From: Zopfochytrium polystomum | Taxonomy: Eukaryota > Chytridiomycota > Chytridiomycetes > Chytridiales > Chytridiaceae | Direction of reading: 5' to 3' | Length of the DNA stretch: 64,000 nt | Assembly (NCBI GenBank): GCA_025765615.1 | Contig: JAIVFJ010000071.1 | Coordinates: 1-64,000 of the forward strand | Shown: positions 61,518 through 64,000 of the stretch, piece by piece | Numbering within the stretch: position 1 is the first letter of the stretch | How the letters are laid out: each line of letters starts with the position of its first letter | Program-made: the position numbers and the translations under genes | The notes under the pieces: generated by a model | Databases searched by the model: none | Seen by the model: the letters and a program-made list of their open reading frames with translations, nothing else | Told to the model about the DNA's origin: nothing

Positions 61518-61658
61518 TTGTAGTTGTTGGTGCATCTGGATACTGGCGGCAAAGGGGTGGTTGTGGTTGCTGTGCGGGGCGTCCGCGGATCCAGCGACGC
61601 CGTTGAGGGAGGCAGCGGCGGCGGCGGTAAGGCTGCTGCTGCGGGCTTCGGCTGACAT
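57433..61658 (-). CDS. AreA/Gln3-type GATA transcription factor, Gln-rich
   Basis: Two exons, 61658-60651 and 60504-57433, 1359 residues. Exon 1 carries a Q run and the AreA N-terminal signature (DUF1752-type): [31 protein letters not shown], characteristic of fungal nitrogen-regulatory GATA factors. The 146-nt intron has GTGAGT and CTTCCAG, phase 0. Exon 2 has an acidic [18 protein letters not shown] segment, then one GATA finger (CVNC-17 residues-CNAC, with TPLWRR and LFFKLHG) and a basic [19 protein letters not shown] tail. The last 700 residues are Gln/Ser/Pro-rich with many Q runs and a conserved-looking helix [20 protein letters not shown] near the end. By family it should activate nitrogen-catabolite genes at GATA sites. 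It is longer than typical AreA, mostly from low-complexity insertions. Confidence 0.92.
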
Positions 61659-61721
61659 GGGCGCTTTCTCTGTCTGTCTGTCCACCAGACGACCAGGTTT
61701 TTTTTTTCCTTCTGGCCAACA

Positions 61722-61770
61722 CACACACACACACTCTCTCTCTCTCTCTCTCTCTCTCTCGCTCTCTCCG
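61722..61770. repeat. (CA)n-(CT)n microsatellite in the GATA gene leader
   Basis: ACACAC then CTCTCT on the plus strand, 65-110 bp upstream of the minus-strand start. Confidence 0.92.
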
Positions 61771-62259
61771 CTCTCTCTTTGCTCTCTCCCACACGCTCTA
61801 TTTCCCACTCCGTCAACGACTCTCTCAATTGGGCTCGTCACGACCCGAACCAGTTCCCCTATTTCGGCGGCGGATTCACCATCCAATCACGCTTGTTTCT
61901 CGTTTGTCTTTGTTTGCCGTTTTTCATTTTCTCCTTTGTTCTTGTGTTCAACTCGAGGAAAAATCCGTAAGAACGTTCACCAGCTCAAAGAGATTTTAAA
62001 TCAATTAAAAGTTAATAATCGATCAATCAATCAATCAATCAATCGGAGAGGCGATCGGGAATTTCAGGAACCGTGAATTGTGCCGATTCTCTCCTTTTTT
62101 TTTTTTTGTGCTGATTTTTGCTGTATTTCCAGGCTTTTGCAGACCAACATTTTTCATTTTGCCTTTGTTTGTTGTGCCAAGAAGTGTGACGTATCATTGG
62201 AGAATGAATTTTTTTGTGCTCTCCGAGCGGACTGGGGTCGGAAACGGCCGGATTTCGAA

Positions 62260-62310
62260 GAGAGAGAGACAGCAGGGAGACAGCGAGAGAGAGACAGAGA
62301 TAGGGAGAGA

Positions 62311-62384
<74 letters not shown>
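62260..62384. repeat. (GA)n microsatellite
   Basis: GACAG variants leading into an almost pure GA run at 62318-62384. Complementary in sequence to the CT tract at 62538-62607. Confidence 0.94.
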
Positions 62385-62386
<2 letters not shown>

Positions 62387-62537
62387 CAGGCAACAACAAG
62401 AATGACGACAACAGCCAGCAGTCGATCCCCTCCTCCTCATGCGTACATGCGCATGCAAATGCATGGCCCGAGGAAGAGGGAAAACAAGCCCTTGAAAGGG
62501 ACTCTTTTTCTTTTCTTTGCCCCTGTCTGTCTCTCCG

Positions 62538-62538
62538 C

Positions 62539-62579
<41 letters not shown>

Positions 62580-62607
62580 CCTCTCTCTCTCTCTCGCTCT
62601 CTCTCCT
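62538..62607. repeat. (CT)n microsatellite
   Basis: CT repeat with a few interruptions, 150 bp from the GA tract, so the two could pair as a large hairpin. Confidence 0.94.
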
Positions 62608-62925
62608 TCTCTCTCCATCTTCGGATCACACATTGACATATCTTCCAAACGCACGCACCAGTTACACAACAAGCCAGGCCGCCGATCGATCCTGCACACC
62701 AAAGGACGCAGGACTGCGCGCCGCTCACTCCTCAAAGCCCTGACCGATTGGGAATCACGTGGGGAAACAATCCAGAAAATGGAGGTCTCGAACGCAGACG
62801 CATGATGCACGCATCCCTGCATGATAAAATAGTTGTTGGACTGTCTTCACGCTGCACGCGGAGCTGTTTTCTCGATGGCGCTGGCTTGCCACCGACGTGC
62901 TGCACAATCTGCCGAGAGCGTGCGA

Positions 62926-62958
<33 letters not shown>

Positions 62959-63228
62959 AATACCCCTGTTATGGAGACGGAGAGCGAGCGCGCTACCACG
63001 GATAACAGCTGCCTCCGCCCGTGCACCTCAACTAACATATGCAGGTGGGGTGGGGTGGGGCGGGTGAGGAGAGGGGAGTTTGGGAGCTGCGGCGGCTTGT
63101 CAGTCGTTCGCGTGAAGACGTTGAAAAGGGATTCGCTGGTTCAAAGGCCGAACTCGCGAAGAGGCAAGTCACGTGTTTTTATTATTTCACACTGCCTTGT
63201 CACTCACTCGTTCCATCCACACGTCCAC

Positions 63229-64000
63229 ATGCGCTTCCTTCCTGCCGCCGCGAAGGCGGCATCGACCGCGGCGTTACACCGCCCAACATGCGTCCCGCTA
63301 CCCGCCTTCGTCGTCGTCGTCCTGGCCATCCCCCTCCGCTCGACTGACCGTCCCCTGAATGCGCCCGCTGCCCGGCTCTCGTCAACGTCTTCGCCGCCGC
63401 CATCACCACCACCCCAATCGCCACCACCAACACCGCCATCGGACGCCCGCCACCCCACCACCACCACCACCCTCTCCTCGCCCTTCGCCCTACCCCCCTC
63501 GTTCTTCTCCTCCGCCACCGCCCCGCTCCTCCCGCACCTCCTCACCCACCCCTGGCGCCCCTCCACCTCCCCGCCCCGCGCCGCGCGGCCCACAACCGGC
63601 ACCGGCACCCTCTCCGCCGCAGCCGCTCGCCGCGCCGCCCGCCACATCCCACACTTCCCGTCACCCGCGCTCGCCGCGCACGTCCGCGACTCGCTCCTCC
63701 CGCGCCTCCTCGCCGCTCTTACCGCCGCCGGCGCCGATGACGCGACTACTTCTTCGTCCCGCGATGCCGATCTGTCCCTCCTCGCGACCCCGGCGCTCGC
63801 CGCGCGGCTGCGGGCCGCCACCGCCGGCAGCGCGTCCGCCCCACGCGTGGTCCTCTCCGGCGCAACCGCCGCCTCCGCAGCCCCGCAGCTCTCCCACGTT
63901 CTCGTAACCTACGGCCCGACCCCGCTCGACCCGTCGACGCACGCCGCGCAGCCGTGGGGCGGCGGTGTGATCGTGCACGCGCCGCTCTCCGGCGCAGTCT
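63229..64000 (+). CDS. Partial gene, secreted or membrane protein of unknown type
   Basis: From the ATG at 63229 the frame stays open for 257 codons to the window edge. The N-terminus MRFLPAAAKAA.. is followed by a hydrophobic LPAFVVVVLAIPL (a signal or anchor), then a Pro/Thr-rich linker and an Ala/Leu-rich region with amphipathic helices (PALAAHVRDSLLPRLLAALTAAG, SLLATPALAARLRAA). The last visible part, SHVLVTYGPTPLD and GGGVIVHAPLSG, looks globular. A fasciclin-like fold is a weak possibility. High GC can keep frames open by chance, but the residue pattern favours a real gene. Confidence 0.45.
   Translation, partial: MRFLPAAAKAASTAALHRPTCVPLPAFVVVVLAIPLRSTDRPLNAPAARLSSTSSPPPSPPPQSPPPTPPSDARHPTTTTTLSSPFALPPSFFSSATAPLLPHLLTHPWRPSTSPPRAARPTTGTGTLSAAAARRAARHIPHFPSPALAAHVRDSLLPRLLAALTAAGADDATTSSSRDADLSLLATPALAARLRAATAGSASAPRVVLSGATAASAAPQLSHVLVTYGPTPLDPSTHAAQPWGGGVIVHAPLSGAV

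Larger units (their letters stand above)
61771..63228. other. Intergenic region between divergent GATA gene and the last gene
   Basis: Contains an AATC repeat (about 62019-62045), long GA and CT tracts and a CGG run (about 62929-62958). No gene seen. Confidence 0.5.

Noticed and set aside
1..64000. CRISPR arrays, bacterial operons, ribosomal RNA genes
   Set aside because: None is present. The repeats are simple-sequence tracts, LTRs and coding repeats, and gene structure is eukaryotic.

Overview
The window looks like GC-rich nuclear DNA from an early-diverging fungus, chytrid-like. This rests on an AreA-type GATA factor, a Zn2Cys6 regulator, a TKL-type kinase, short introns of about 45-190 nt with GT..AG ends, Ty3, PIF/Harbinger and Tc1 elements, and abundant (CT)n, (GA)n, (GACA)n and homopolymer tracts. 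No species is claimed. Exon boundaries come from reading frame, splice phase and family motifs only.

Layout. 0-2 kb: intergenic DNA with a Tc1/mariner relic. 2-9.3 kb: two adjacent minus-strand genes of a four-member paralogous family. Each member has an MLD start, a Ser/Pro/Arg-rich disordered N-terminus, a PH-like core and a C-terminal PPPY motif. The other two members are at 18.97-21.74 kb (-) and 38.25-40.62 kb (+). 9.97-15.44 kb: a complete Ty3 element with identical 207-bp LTRs and a 5-bp target duplication, followed at 16.0-17.25 kb by a decayed Harbinger transposase. 17.7-18.35 kb: a small membrane protein with an RVxF-like motif. 24.25-28.2 kb: a nitroreductase, a bPH_2 (DUF304-like) membrane protein and a divergently transcribed class 3 lipase. 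30.5-32.0 kb: an F-box/WD40 protein. 32.1-37.2 kb: a decayed tandem duplication in which a GNAT acetyltransferase and a GPI-type surface protein each survive as one full gene and one remnant, with a second nitroreductase between them. A PIF1-helicase scrap and a tRNA-Cys follow.

41.7-44.7 kb: a kinase with a transmembrane helix and a large C-terminal domain. 46.4-49.7 kb: a seven-exon Zn2Cys6 regulator. 51.5-52.5 kb: a single-pass membrane protein. 54.5-55.8 kb: a phytanoyl-CoA dioxygenase with a duplicated 5' end. 57.4-61.7 kb: a 1359-residue AreA-like GATA factor rich in glutamine. 63.2 kb to the end: the start of an unrecognised gene.

The genes do not form an obvious pathway cluster. The most distinctive content is the MLD/PH-like/PPPY family, whose PPxY motif suggests docking to WW-domain proteins such as Nedd4/Rsp5 ligases (inference), together with the kinase architecture and the traces of duplication followed by reciprocal loss.
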